From the NCBI RefSeq assembly GCF_029360725.1, contig NZ_JARKMY010000019.1, positions 340,945 to 404,944 on the forward strand: a stretch of 64,000 bases of DNA. The letters run 5' to 3'. This stretch comes from Chryseolinea sp. H1M3-3. Lineage in GTDB: Bacteria > Bacteroidota > Bacteroidia > Cytophagales > Cyclobacteriaceae. This document shows positions 1 through 8,700 of this stretch, one piece after another. Below the pieces are notes generated by a model, which worked only from the letters and a program-made list of their open reading frames with translations, did not search any database and was not told where the DNA came from. Every line of letters starts with the position of its first letter. Positions within the stretch are counted from its first letter, which is position 1. Made by a program: the position numbers and the translations under genes.

Positions 1-141
1 TTGCATGAAAATAAATCTAATTCGCACAACACGTTATCCGAACAAATATAATTGTTTAAAATACTTTTGCTTTAAAAGATAATATAAAACATGTACGGCT
101 AGCTAAAAATGATAACGTTCTGCAATTTCACAGGTGCAAGA

Positions 142-591
142 TCAGAAATTTATGAAGAAACGTTTCTTGTCCAGTGACTGGGCACCGAGGCGGTTATAAA
201 ATTGGATAGCCTGGTTATTAAAAGCTGGTGTCTGCCACTGCATGTTAATACATCCCCGCTGAACGGCCACCTGCAGCAAACGGTTCATAAGATCCTTGCC
301 GATGCCAAGGCCCCGGAAAGGTTCGTCGAGGAAAATACAATCGACGTGAAGGTAGTATCCGGCATCCCATGTGGAGAAATCAAATGTGAACGACGCATAT
401 CCGACAACATTGCCATCCACAACGACAACCCAGCAGTGAAGTGCCGGAGGGGAAGAAAGTAGTACTGATTTTAGTTTCATGGCTTTCCCCTTTGGTTCGT
501 AGTGCGCTTGCTCATGGGCTGCATGCTTTCCGCACAATACAATTAAAGAAGTAGTATCACCCTCTTGAAAATTTCGGATCAAATACTCCAT
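142..591 (-). CDS. GNAT family N-acetyltransferase
   Basis: Predicted cytosolic acetyltransferase (149 aa) that would move acetyl from acetyl-CoA to an unidentified amine. RGLGIGKDLM from about residue 93 is the acetyl-CoA pyrophosphate-binding motif A, and NNQAIQFYNRLGA near the C-terminus is the usual helix before the last strands; length is normal for the family. Its ATG (589-591) lies inside the last codons of the LysR gene, a 13-base overlap, so the two are very likely cotranscribed and translationally coupled. Substrate cannot be read from the sequence. Confidence 0.9.
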   Translation of the reverse strand: MEYLIRNFQEGDTTSLIVLCGKHAAHEQAHYEPKGKAMKLKSVLLSSPPALHCWVVVVDGNVVGYASFTFDFSTWDAGYYLHVDCIFLDEPFRGLGIGKDLMNRLLQVAVQRGCINMQWQTPAFNNQAIQFYNRLGAQSLDKKRFFINF

Positions 592-1484
592 GCTGTCGTA
601 ATTTCATGCTGTAAAAACTCGATAAACTGTTTAAAGTAGTCCGGCTTTTCCTTGTTCTTCAATGTTGCGATATAATGTGTTCTCTTCAAACCTTGTTTTC
701 CGATTTTAACCATTTTTAAATGCCCATTATACAGTGATAGGTAAGGTTTTAGCGCCCACTTGGCCATCACAATAATTCCCATCTCAGCTTTTACCATTTC
801 CAGGCATGCTTCGGTCATCGGTAACACCGTGATCTTCTTCGGTTTTACATTTGCTGGCTTCAGTACCATTTCATGTACCGTGACAGTATTGATGGGCAAT
901 GAATGAATGAATAAATTTTCTTTGGCAAAATCCTCTGCCTCTACATATCTGCGCTCGGTCCATTCATGCATCCCGCTTACGACAGCAACCATTTCATCCT
1001 GGAATAATTCGAGATACTCGATGTTGTCATCCTTGATAATGTCGGTCACGAGTCCCACATCAAGATTTCCGGCTAACAATTTCTCCAATGGATAATGCGT
1101 CGCCTCCATTACGATCTTAAGTTCAACATTGGGGTAAAGCAAATGAAATTGGCGCATCAATGATGGAAGCCAATGATAACTGGAATAACACTCCGTACTA
1201 ATTCTAATTTCTCCCGACTCACCAAAAACCATTTTTTTTATTTCAGATTCCGTCTCTGAAAGTTTTTGAAGAATTTCATTAGCTGTGGCATACAATTTTT
1301 CCCCCGCATTAGTGAGGACCATCTTTTTATTGATACGGTGAAAGATGGGCGTCCCGAGTTGGAATTCTGCTTCTTTTAATTGGTGGCTTAACGCCGATTG
1401 TGTGAGATGCAATTTATCGATGGCTTTGGTAATACTCCCTTCCTCAACGATTGCTTTTATTAGCCGTAGATGTCTGATTTCCAT
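579..1484 (-). CDS. LysR-type transcriptional regulator, MetR-like
   Basis: DNA-binding regulator of 301 aa. The N-terminal winged helix-turn-helix (residues about 3-62, with ITKAIDKLHLTQSALSHQLKEAE split over helices 2 and 3) is followed by the periplasmic-binding-protein-like effector domain (about 90-295). The QSALSHQ recognition helix resembles MetR, the sulfur/methionine branch of LysR proteins, but the effector is not visible. It is transcribed away from a rhodanese gene, the classical LysR target arrangement, and the 185-base divergent gap holds a T-N11-A dyad. The acetyltransferase gene overlaps its 3' end. Confidence 0.92.
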   Translation of the reverse strand: MEIRHLRLIKAIVEEGSITKAIDKLHLTQSALSHQLKEAEFQLGTPIFHRINKKMVLTNAGEKLYATANEILQKLSETESEIKKMVFGESGEIRISTECYSSYHWLPSLMRQFHLLYPNVELKIVMEATHYPLEKLLAGNLDVGLVTDIIKDDNIEYLELFQDEMVAVVSGMHEWTERRYVEAEDFAKENLFIHSLPINTVTVHEMVLKPANVKPKKITVLPMTEACLEMVKAEMGIIVMAKWALKPYLSLYNGHLKMVKIGKQGLKRTHYIATLKNKEKPDYFKQFIEFLQHEITTAWSI

Positions 1485-1574
1485 GAACCCATTCTTATGA
1501 CGACAAAGTTAGTGATTAGCCCCAGGACTATGAATGAAATTTTCTAATGCATTTGATGAAATAAAAGCGTTAAA

Positions 1575-1589
1575 ATGTCTTATTGACAT
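1575..1589. promoter_or_regulatory. candidate LysR operator (T-N11-A dyad)
   Basis: A perfect inverted repeat, ATGTC-TTATT-GACAT, in the gap between the LysR start (1484) and the rhodanese start. It satisfies the T-N11-A rule for LysR boxes (T1576, A1588). Site and spacing are seen; binding is inferred. Confidence 0.4.
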
Positions 1590-1690
1590 CGAAATTGGAT
1601 TATGAACGATGCTGATGATGTTGATGAAATCTTTTCGTTTTTATACAACTTGTTTATCGCGCACTTTTGATGTGTTTAAACCAAACAACA

Positions 1691-2086
1691 ATGAATGCAC
1701 AAGTAAATTTCTACGAGAACAAACTTGCTTACGAGATGGATCCCTCCGACCTATTTGAAGGGATGAATAATGGTGAAAAAATTATTCCGGTGGATGCACG
1801 GCGACCGGAAGGTTATAGCAAGGAACACATTCCGGGTGCTATTAATCTCCCGCATCGATTGATGAGTGAAGAAAGCACCAAGACCCTTGCGAAGGATGTT
1901 TTGTACGTTACGTATTGTGATGGTATTGGTTGCAACGCCTCAACGAAGGGTGCGCTTAAGTTAGCTTCATTTGGATTTAAAGTAAAGGAGCTTATCGGGG
2001 GAATTGAGTGGTGGAAGTTGGATGGATATGATACAGAAGGAACGCAAGGTGTAACGCTGGGTGCAAAGGTTCGATGCTTTTGTTAG
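1691..2086 (+). CDS. rhodanese-like sulfurtransferase
   Basis: Single rhodanese domain of about 131 aa, cytosolic, predicted to carry a persulfide on its active-site cysteine. VDARRPEGYSKEHIPGAINLP is the CH2A-type strand-loop-helix in two halves, and YCDGIGCNAST holds the active-site loop cysteine; the WWK near the C-terminus fits the conserved G-G-x-x-x-W end. I chose ATG 1691 because homologous domains begin close to NAQV; ATG 1670 would add seven residues and TTG 1667 one more. It is divergent from a MetR-like LysR gene, which suggests control by it and a role in sulfur handling. Confidence 0.88.
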   Translation: MNAQVNFYENKLAYEMDPSDLFEGMNNGEKIIPVDARRPEGYSKEHIPGAINLPHRLMSEESTKTLAKDVLYVTYCDGIGCNASTKGALKLASFGFKVKELIGGIEWWKLDGYDTEGTQGVTLGAKVRCFC

Positions 2087-2102
2087 CTTAACTTACCGAA
2101 AT

Positions 2103-2140
2103 GTTGTGCATCATTTCCTTAGTGAGTCATGGTGCACAAC
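2103..2140 (+). terminator. hairpin downstream of the rhodanese gene
   Basis: Arms GTTGTGCATCAT (2103-2114) and ATGGTGCACAAC (2129-2140) pair over 12 bp with one G-T wobble and a 14-base loop. It lies 17 bases after the rhodanese stop. There is no T-run after it, so it may be an RNA-stabilising hairpin rather than a classical intrinsic terminator. Confidence 0.4.
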
Positions 2141-2182
2141 GGTGATTCGGCAAAGGTTTAAAGTCATCCCGGGGGGTGAATG

Positions 2183-2303
2183 ATATTACATCCTAACGGG
2201 ATTTGTTCGAACGTGATGAATTTTCTAACGATATACCATCCCTAACGGGATTACCATGGGCATGAAATATTCTTCTACCAATATATTATCCCTAACGGGA
2301 CTT
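2183..2303. repeat. three-unit palindromic repeat array, period 49-50 bp
   Basis: Three copies of an about 23-base unit, AT-rich flank then ATCC(C)TAACGGGA, with cores at 2192-2201, 2241-2250 and 2291-2300. In copies 2 and 3 the core is a TCCC-TAAC-GGGA mini-hairpin; the first copy has lost one C. The 26-27 bases between units are unrelated to each other. The pattern fits a REP-like intergenic element. There is no transposase or cas gene near it. Confidence 0.7.
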
Positions 2304-2570
2304 ATGCAATGCAGCAAGGAAATTTGAAGTGTGATTTTCGTTGCTATTCTGTCTTATTACGTTGCATTTTTTTATCTTGTAAGGATGTTGGAGATTATGG
2401 ATGCGTGGTACTTAGACATCGATCGAAAACCTTAACCTGGTTCCACTGTCGCTCCACTCTTGCTCCACACTGTCTGCACTTTACAATAGGACTAAATCCG
2501 GGATGGTCCATGAATGCCATCCTGATAAAAATTAAAGGTTAGTGGGTTGATGATGAGTCTCCCTTTCTAT

Positions 2571-2996
2571 TCAGGATTCTTCAGCAGAAAGGACGGGTTT
2601 AATATCAATCACCAAAGTGCCATTCAAAGCTTCTAAAGGATATACTTTCAGCTTTCCATTTGCGATGTCTAAAATTTTTACCCGATGTAAGCCAATTGGA
2701 TTTGGACGATCGGGAGAACGCGTTGTAAATACACCAACATGCGGCGCATGTATCTCATTTCTTGGATAACAGGCCAACGTCTCGCGGTTTGCTAAATGAA
2801 ACCACGTAAGTAAAATAACGGACTGCCCGGCTTTAAGTCCTTTTAATCCTTCCGAGAACTTTTCATCAATCTCGACCCAGGCTTCCGGTGCACCTTCATC
2901 TCCCTGCAAAGGGCAATCTTCTTTTCGAAGTAACCCAGATCTTACAATACCAACCGGATAAAGCGTGGGAAGAAGCGTAGTGTCATGATCTGTCAT
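2571..2996 (-). CDS. trmO: TsaA/TrmO-like tRNA m6t6A37 methyltransferase
   Basis: SAM-dependent enzyme of the TsaA/TrmO (VirR-like) beta-barrel family, 141 aa. The family member TrmO N6-methylates t6A at position 37 of some tRNAs, improving decoding. YPVGIVRS at the start, VILLTWFH in the middle and the hallmark DRPNPIGLHRVKIL (about residues 95-108) are visible; GTLVIDIKPV near the end is the typical strand before the family's D-x-K-P motif. It is single-domain and shorter than the E. coli protein, which has an extra C-terminal part. Symbol given for family only. Start ATG at 2994-2996 fits the domain. Confidence 0.82.
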   Translation of the reverse strand: MTDHDTTLLPTLYPVGIVRSGLLRKEDCPLQGDEGAPEAWVEIDEKFSEGLKGLKAGQSVILLTWFHLANRETLACYPRNEIHAPHVGVFTTRSPDRPNPIGLHRVKILDIANGKLKVYPLEALNGTLVIDIKPVLSAEES

Positions 2997-3088
2997 ATAT
3001 TGAAATTATAGTCGAACGATAAAAACTTATGAGCCATGATATAAGCAATAATCAATTTACTTCTGAAGCACTCATTCGCCCCTCACTA

Positions 3089-3124
3089 CACTTCAACACT
3101 TCGAACATCAACACCTCAACACTT
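3089..3124 (+). repeat. 36-bp gene-boundary repeat, copy a
   Basis: Copy of an interspersed repeat built of degenerate units CTTCAACA, CTTCGAAC, ATCAACAC, CTCAACAC. It abuts and overlaps by two bases the stop codon of the NUDIX regulator (minus strand, stop at 3123-3125). Other copies are at 32452-32483, 41801-41836 and 63726-63761. Confidence 0.85.
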
Positions 3125-3821
3125 ACTTAATTCGGAAACTATAAAGAAAAGGGGCCTTATGTGCTTCTCCTGAATATTTTTTTTCGTGTCTTATCAATAA
3201 ATCTGAAGCGAGCATTTTACGCTGAAAAGTAGTACGACGCAGGTTGACTCCAAGGATTGCCTCATAAACGTGCTGCAGCTCTTTCATCGTAAATTTTTCG
3301 GGTAGTAGATTCATGCCGATTAATTTGCGGTCAATGTTTTCCCGGAGCGTGTCGATCGCTTTAGCGACGATGTCAGCATGGTCCAGCATTAATGGTGGTA
3401 ACTGATCGACAGGATACCATTTACAGAAATCCGACAGCTCGTCTGGCTGGGGCACAACTTCATTGTAATTGATAAGTGCATAATAGGCGACGGTAATGAA
3501 ACGGTCCAGCATCCATCGATATTCACCGCCTGAATCAAAGCCATTAGCCTCCAGTATGGTTTTTAATACTTGTGGCTGGTGGCGCTGATAATTACCGAAC
3601 GTGTAAAACTGTTCCAGGTAAATGTTTTTAAGACCGGTGCGTTCCTCAAGCCCGCGGCGTACAGCATCATTCAAATCTTCTGTATTTTTTACAAAACCGC
3701 CTGGCAGCGCCAGCAATTCCGTGTTGTGGTACTCTAGCAATAGTATTTTTAGTTTATCACCCGAAAATCCAAAAATCACTGAATCGTAAGAAATATGGGG
3801 AATATAGTCTGTTGACGCCAC
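3123..3821 (-). CDS. NUDIX-type transcriptional regulator (NrtR/AraR-like)
   Basis: 232 aa with an N-terminal Nudix fold (about residues 8-150) and a C-terminal winged helix (about 165-230, with MKELQHVYEAILG and FQRKMLASDLL). This layout is that of NrtR and of the Bacteroides AraR regulators, where the Nudix domain senses a small metabolite instead of hydrolysing it. The Nudix box is degenerate: after the GGFVKNTE start the usual R-E-x-x-E-E reads RGLEERTGL, so one catalytic Glu is Gly, supporting a sensor role. It faces away from a carboxylesterase gene across a 75-base gap with a perfect 9-bp dyad. Its 3' end carries repeat copy a. Confidence 0.85.
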   Translation of the reverse strand: MASTDYIPHISYDSVIFGFSGDKLKILLLEYHNTELLALPGGFVKNTEDLNDAVRRGLEERTGLKNIYLEQFYTFGNYQRHQPQVLKTILEANGFDSGGEYRWMLDRFITVAYYALINYNEVVPQPDELSDFCKWYPVDQLPPLMLDHADIVAKAIDTLRENIDRKLIGMNLLPEKFTMKELQHVYEAILGVNLRRTTFQRKMLASDLLIRHEKKYSGEAHKAPFLYSFRIK

Positions 3822-3871
3822 CTTAAACCTGTTTTTTCAAAAATAAATGGCATCTCACCAAAAAGCTAATT

Positions 3872-3898
3872 ATTATTGTCATGAAATGAGACAATAAT
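3872..3898. promoter_or_regulatory. candidate NUDIX-regulator operator overlapping the esterase start
   Basis: Perfect inverted repeat ATTATTGTC - 9 bases - GACAATAAT (3872-3880 / 3890-3898). The right arm runs into the ATG of the esterase (3897-3899), and the left arm is about 50 bases from the regulator start. A protein bound here would block initiation of the esterase message. Assignment to the neighbouring regulator is inference. Confidence 0.55.
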
Positions 3899-5546
3899 GA
3901 AATACGGTATCACTGTTCTGAAGTTAACCTTTGCCTTAAGTGCCATTTCTATCCTAAACATGACAGCAAGTGCGCAGCAAAAAGATAGTTTTCCGGTTCA
4001 GGCGAAGATTGAACATGGTGTAATTGAAGGACTTTATGATACCCGTTCCGGGCTTCAACTTTATCTTGGAATTCCATTTGCAAAACCACCAATAGGCGAT
4101 CTGCGTTGGAAAGCACCCCAGCCGTTGGAGCCGTGGAAGGATGTGTTGAAAACCAAGGCATTTGGCCCGCGTCCTGTACAAGCTGTCGTGTTTGGTGATA
4201 TGAATTCACGTTCCAATGGCGTTAGCGAAGACTGTTTATATCTCAACGTATGGACGCCAGCAAAACGGAACACGTCCGGGCTACCCGTACTTGTGTATTT
4301 CTTTGGCGGCGGCTTTGTAGCCGGTGATGGATCCGAGCCAAGATATGATGGTGCAAGTATGGCGAAAAAAGGTATTGTGGTTGTCACCGTCAATTATCGT
4401 TTAAACATCTTCGGATTTTTTGCACACCCAGAACTTAGTAAAGAGTCACCATACAAAGCATCAGGTAACTATGGACTGCTCGATCAGCATGCCAGCTTGG
4501 TATGGGTTCAAAAAAATATTGCAGCATTTGGTGGAGACTCTAAGAAAGTGACGATCGCCGGAGAATCGGCCGGGTCGATTGCCGTCAGTGCTCAAATGGC
4601 ATCACCGTTGTCAAGAAATCTAATCTCAGGAGCCATCGGCGAAAGCGGGGCCGGCATCAATCCGACGCTGGCACCCGTGCCGCTGATCGAAGCTGAGAAA
4701 ATTGGATCCGAGTTCGCTAAGAACGCAGGCTATCCAACACTGGCGCAGCTTCGTGCATTATCAACACGTGAGATCTACGAAATTTATAACGAGTCAAAAC
4801 GTTTTGGATTTCCTTCTGTAATCGACGGATATTTTTATCCGAAAACCATCCCTGAAATTTTTAAAGCAAAGGAGCAGGCACAAGTACCATTATTACTGGG
4901 TTGGAACTCCGCTGAAATTCCTGGCGGAGCATTTATGCAAGGATTGCCTTATTCTGAAGAGAACTACATCAAAAAAGTAAAGGAAGTATATCCTAATCAT
5001 GCCGATGAGGTTTTGAAGCTTTATCCGCACGGCAGTCCCAGAGAGATTGAAGTATCGGCTACGGCCCTGGCTTCGGATAGATTTATTGCCTACAGCACAT
5101 GGAAGTGGTTTGATCTTCATCGCAAGAACAGTAGCCAGCCCGTTTATCGGTATTTGTACAGTAAATTACGTCCTCCCTTGGTAGATCAAAATAAAGTGCC
5201 CGGTCTGGCGGGCGGGACCGTGGACAAGCAAGATGCGCCAAAAATGCCCGAGCCAGTCGGCGCACCACACGCCTGCGAAATCGAATATTGCATGGGTAAT
5301 CTTGACCTTGTTAAGGAATATGCATGGACGAAAGACGACTACGCCGTGTCGGAAACAATGCAAAACTACTTTGCCAACTTCATCATTCGCGGAAATCCAA
5401 ACGGCGACAACCTTCCGAACTGGCCCGCAGCAGAGCCGAACGATGCTTCTCCGCCTGTAATGATCCTTGATGTGATTTCCAAGGCGGTGGATGCCAAAGA
5501 TGATGCTCGCTATTTATTCCTTGATAAGGCATACAAGAACAACTAA
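3897..5546 (+). CDS. secreted type-B carboxylesterase
   Basis: Alpha/beta hydrolase of the carboxylesterase/cholinesterase family, 549 aa, usual length for para-nitrobenzyl-esterase-like proteins; hydrolyses an unknown ester outside the cytoplasm. A signal peptide (residues 1 to about 26, ending SAQQ) is followed by YLGIPFAKPP, the EDCLYLNVW box, the oxyanion hole FFGGGF, and the nucleophile elbow GESAG with Ser224. Glu340 in GWNSAE and the His in GAPHACEIEY complete the triad. Start ATG 3897 places the signal peptide correctly and overlaps the dyad at 3872-3898, which suggests direct control by the divergent NUDIX-type regulator. Confidence 0.93.
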   Translation: MKYGITVLKLTFALSAISILNMTASAQQKDSFPVQAKIEHGVIEGLYDTRSGLQLYLGIPFAKPPIGDLRWKAPQPLEPWKDVLKTKAFGPRPVQAVVFGDMNSRSNGVSEDCLYLNVWTPAKRNTSGLPVLVYFFGGGFVAGDGSEPRYDGASMAKKGIVVVTVNYRLNIFGFFAHPELSKESPYKASGNYGLLDQHASLVWVQKNIAAFGGDSKKVTIAGESAGSIAVSAQMASPLSRNLISGAIGESGAGINPTLAPVPLIEAEKIGSEFAKNAGYPTLAQLRALSTREIYEIYNESKRFGFPSVIDGYFYPKTIPEIFKAKEQAQVPLLLGWNSAEIPGGAFMQGLPYSEENYIKKVKEVYPNHADEVLKLYPHGSPREIEVSATALASDRFIAYSTWKWFDLHRKNSSQPVYRYLYSKLRPPLVDQNKVPGLAGGTVDKQDAPKMPEPVGAPHACEIEYCMGNLDLVKEYAWTKDDYAVSETMQNYFANFIIRGNPNGDNLPNWPAAEPNDASPPVMILDVISKAVDAKDDARYLFLDKAYKNN

Positions 5547-5712
5547 CCATTCTGCAGCTCACATTCAAGCGGTTTTAGAGACCAGGATGGGTATGTAGTC
5601 TTTCCTCAGCACTGTGTTTACCGCGTCCATGAAAAAAGGCTTGAACTATTTCAAGACTTCTACATGGGAATTCTGACTTTTTAGCTAAAATCGGCTTGCG
5701 ATTTATCATTGG

Positions 5713-8700
5713 ATGCAAGTACCGATATCATCATATGCTTTAAAAAGAATTACCCTGGCAAAATCTGCAAGTATACTTTCAGTTTTTGTTTTTGCTATAT
5801 TTTTTCAGTTCCCATCTCACGCTTCCGCTGATAAAATTGATAGTCTCAAATTAGCCCTTGCTCAAAAAACAGTTAGAGATACACTGTATTTGCAAAACCT
5901 GCTAGCCCTTGCGATCAACATCCGAAATGAAAGTATAGAACAATCACAAACGTATTTTAAAGAAGCCATTGCTTTAAGCGATGAATTGGCAGCCGTGGAG
6001 TATAAGATTCGGTCTTTGTATGGCTTAGGCATATGTTACGGAATGCTTGATCAATATGCCGAAGCCATACAATATTTTAATGAGGCCCTAACCCTCGCCC
6101 TGATGAATGACTTTAAGGTATACGCAGGCAACAGTTATAACAGCCTGGGTATCGTCTACAAGCGGTTAGGTGATTATTCCGAAAGCCTTTCATTTTACTC
6201 GAAGGCTATGCGTTTATACGATTCGTTGCACGACGAAGAAGGTGTTGCTTCTTGTCATGAAAACATGGGAGTCCTTTTCGATCTGATGAAGGAACCAGAT
6301 ATGGCGATGGAACATTATCAGAAATCCAAGACGTTTTATGAAAAGCAAAACGATCTGCGGAAGTTAACGATTCTCAATTCAAATATTGCCCTGCTGCATT
6401 TGCAAAAACAGAACTATAACGAAGCGATTCAGATTTATGAATCAAATCTTGATTATTTCCGAACCAATAATTTGAAAAACCACGGGGCGCAGGAAATGGC
6501 AAGCCTTGGATATGCCTACTATAAAATTAAAGCATACCAAAAGGCTGATCCTTTATTGCTTTCATCCTACAACGATGCCGCTACGCTCAATTTGGATCAG
6601 GTTATGGTCGATGCACTGTATACGCTCTCCAAATCGAAATGCGATCAAAAAGATTTTAATGCAGCGATAAGGTATGCCAGGCGCGCGCAATCCATCGCTG
6701 ATTCCACACGCAGTCTCAGTCTTCGTTCTAAAGTACAGGAATTGCTTTCGTATAGTTATCAACAATCTGGTGATCCCACGCGAGCGCTCGAACATTTTAA
6801 GATTCATAAATCTCTCAAGGATAGTCTGTTTAACGAAAACAAATTAAAGACTTTTAAAAGCCAGCAGGTATTAATGGAAGTCCACGAAAAGGATCAGAAA
6901 ATTGAAGAGCAGTCATTCCGGCTTGCTGCATTAAATAAACAAATTGAACTGGAGAACCGATGGAACTGGACGCTGGGCATGGCCAGTATTTCTCTGTTGA
7001 TAGCAGGAGTTTTATATTATCAAAAATACCGAACACGTATCAAGTATTCTCAAAAACTTGAAACGCAAAATGAGTTGATAAGGGAACAAAACGAAGAGAT
7101 CGAAACCATTAATCAGCAGCTGGAACAACAAATTCAACTTCGTAAAGAGACAGACGACACCATCAATTATTTTGCCGCGTCGCTGTTTGGCAAGAATTCA
7201 GTGGACGAAATTTTATGGGACGTTGCTAAAAACTGTATAGCCAGACTAGGGCTTGTTGACTGCGTTATTTACTTAGTCGATCAACAGAGAAACGTACTGG
7301 TTCAAAAAGCAGCCTATGGCGGCAAAAATCCTGGAGATTTTCATATCCATGATCCTATAGAGATACCGTTGGGATGTGGTATCGTTGGATCCGTTGCTCA
7401 GACAGGAGTTGCCGAAATTGTAAACGATACGACACTGGACCCTCGCTATATTGTAGATGATGCAGCAAGATTGTCTGAACTTGCCGTGCCTTTAATTATA
7501 CACAACAAGGTTATCGGCATCATTGACACAGAGCACCCCGAAAAGAATTTTTATAGCCGATATCATTTAGATGCGTTGAGCACCATTGCATCCATTTGCG
7601 CCAGCAAGATTTCTCAAGCCCAAGCAGATGAGGAGGCTATCAAAGCGAAAGAATCGCAGCGTGAAGCCGATCAAATCAAAAAACTTGACCAGTTGAAGTC
7701 GCAGTTCTTCGCTAACATCTCTCACGAATTCCGAACCCCGTTGCATTTGATTTTAGCACCCCTTCAGAAAGGACAACCGCCCTCAGAAATGGAAATAGAG
7801 ATGATGGGTAGGAATGCAAAACGACTTCTGCGGTTGGTCAACCAGCTCTTAGATTTGGCTAAAATTGAGGTCGGCCTGTTAAAAGTAGACCTCAGAAATA
7901 TTAACGTTAGTCGTTTTTTAACAAGCATCGCTAATTCATTTATTTCCATTGCCGAAATGAAAGAAATTTCATATCGGATTCGCATACCTGAACGTGATCA
8001 CGTAAGTTACCTGGATCCGGATAAGGTTGAGAAGATTGTTTACAACCTGCTTTCTAACGCATTTAAATTTACTCCCCAAGGAGGAAAGGTTGACATTGAT
8101 TTGATTATTGATCAACGTAGCGCACTATATTTAAAAGTTACCGACAACGGGATAGGTATACCTGAGAACCTTAGGGAAAATATTTTCAGGCGTTTTTATC
8201 AGGTTGATGGTTCATCTACCAGGGATTATGAGGGGTCCGGGATTGGCCTTGCGTTGACCAAGGAATTGGTGGACCTGCTTGGTGGAACGATTGAAGTGAA
8301 AAGCGTTGAGGGAGGGGGCAGCACATTTATAGTTTATCTTCCTATAAACGAGTCTTTTGATGAAAAGGAGGATGTTGCATTTCCTGGGACAAATATTTAT
8401 TACCTCGATGCTGCATTACCGTTGGACGATAAGGAAATTGTTCAGGATAACACCGGTACCGATCGTCCACTGGTGCTCATGGTAGAAGACAACCAGGATT
8501 TACTGAATCATGTAAAGAGCCAATTATCCCATGCTTTTAATTTCATTGGAGCGGCAAATGGACAGGAAGGACTTGACCTTGCCTTGAAAGACATTCCTGA
8601 TCTGGTCATCACAGATATAATGATGCCCATTATGGACGGTGTGGTGCTTACGAAGCGACTTCGGGAAGACGACAGAACCAGCCATATTCCCATTATTCTC

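Larger units (their letters stand above)
2087..2570. other. gene-free interval with hairpin and repeat array
   Basis: 484 bases between the rhodanese stop and the convergent TrmO-like gene. It holds the hairpin at 2103-2140 and the repeat array at 2183-2303. The rest (2304-2570) contains a 77-codon open frame without recognisable domain or coding-like composition, and I see nothing else in it. Confidence 0.6.

Noticed and set aside
2183..2303. CRISPR array
   Set aside because: Only three units, the repeat is short and imperfect, one copy has a deletion in the core, and no cas gene is in the window.
2309..2542. 77-codon open frame after the repeat array
   Set aside because: Odd composition rich in Cys and His, no domain, not supported by context; lies in the repeat-bearing gap.
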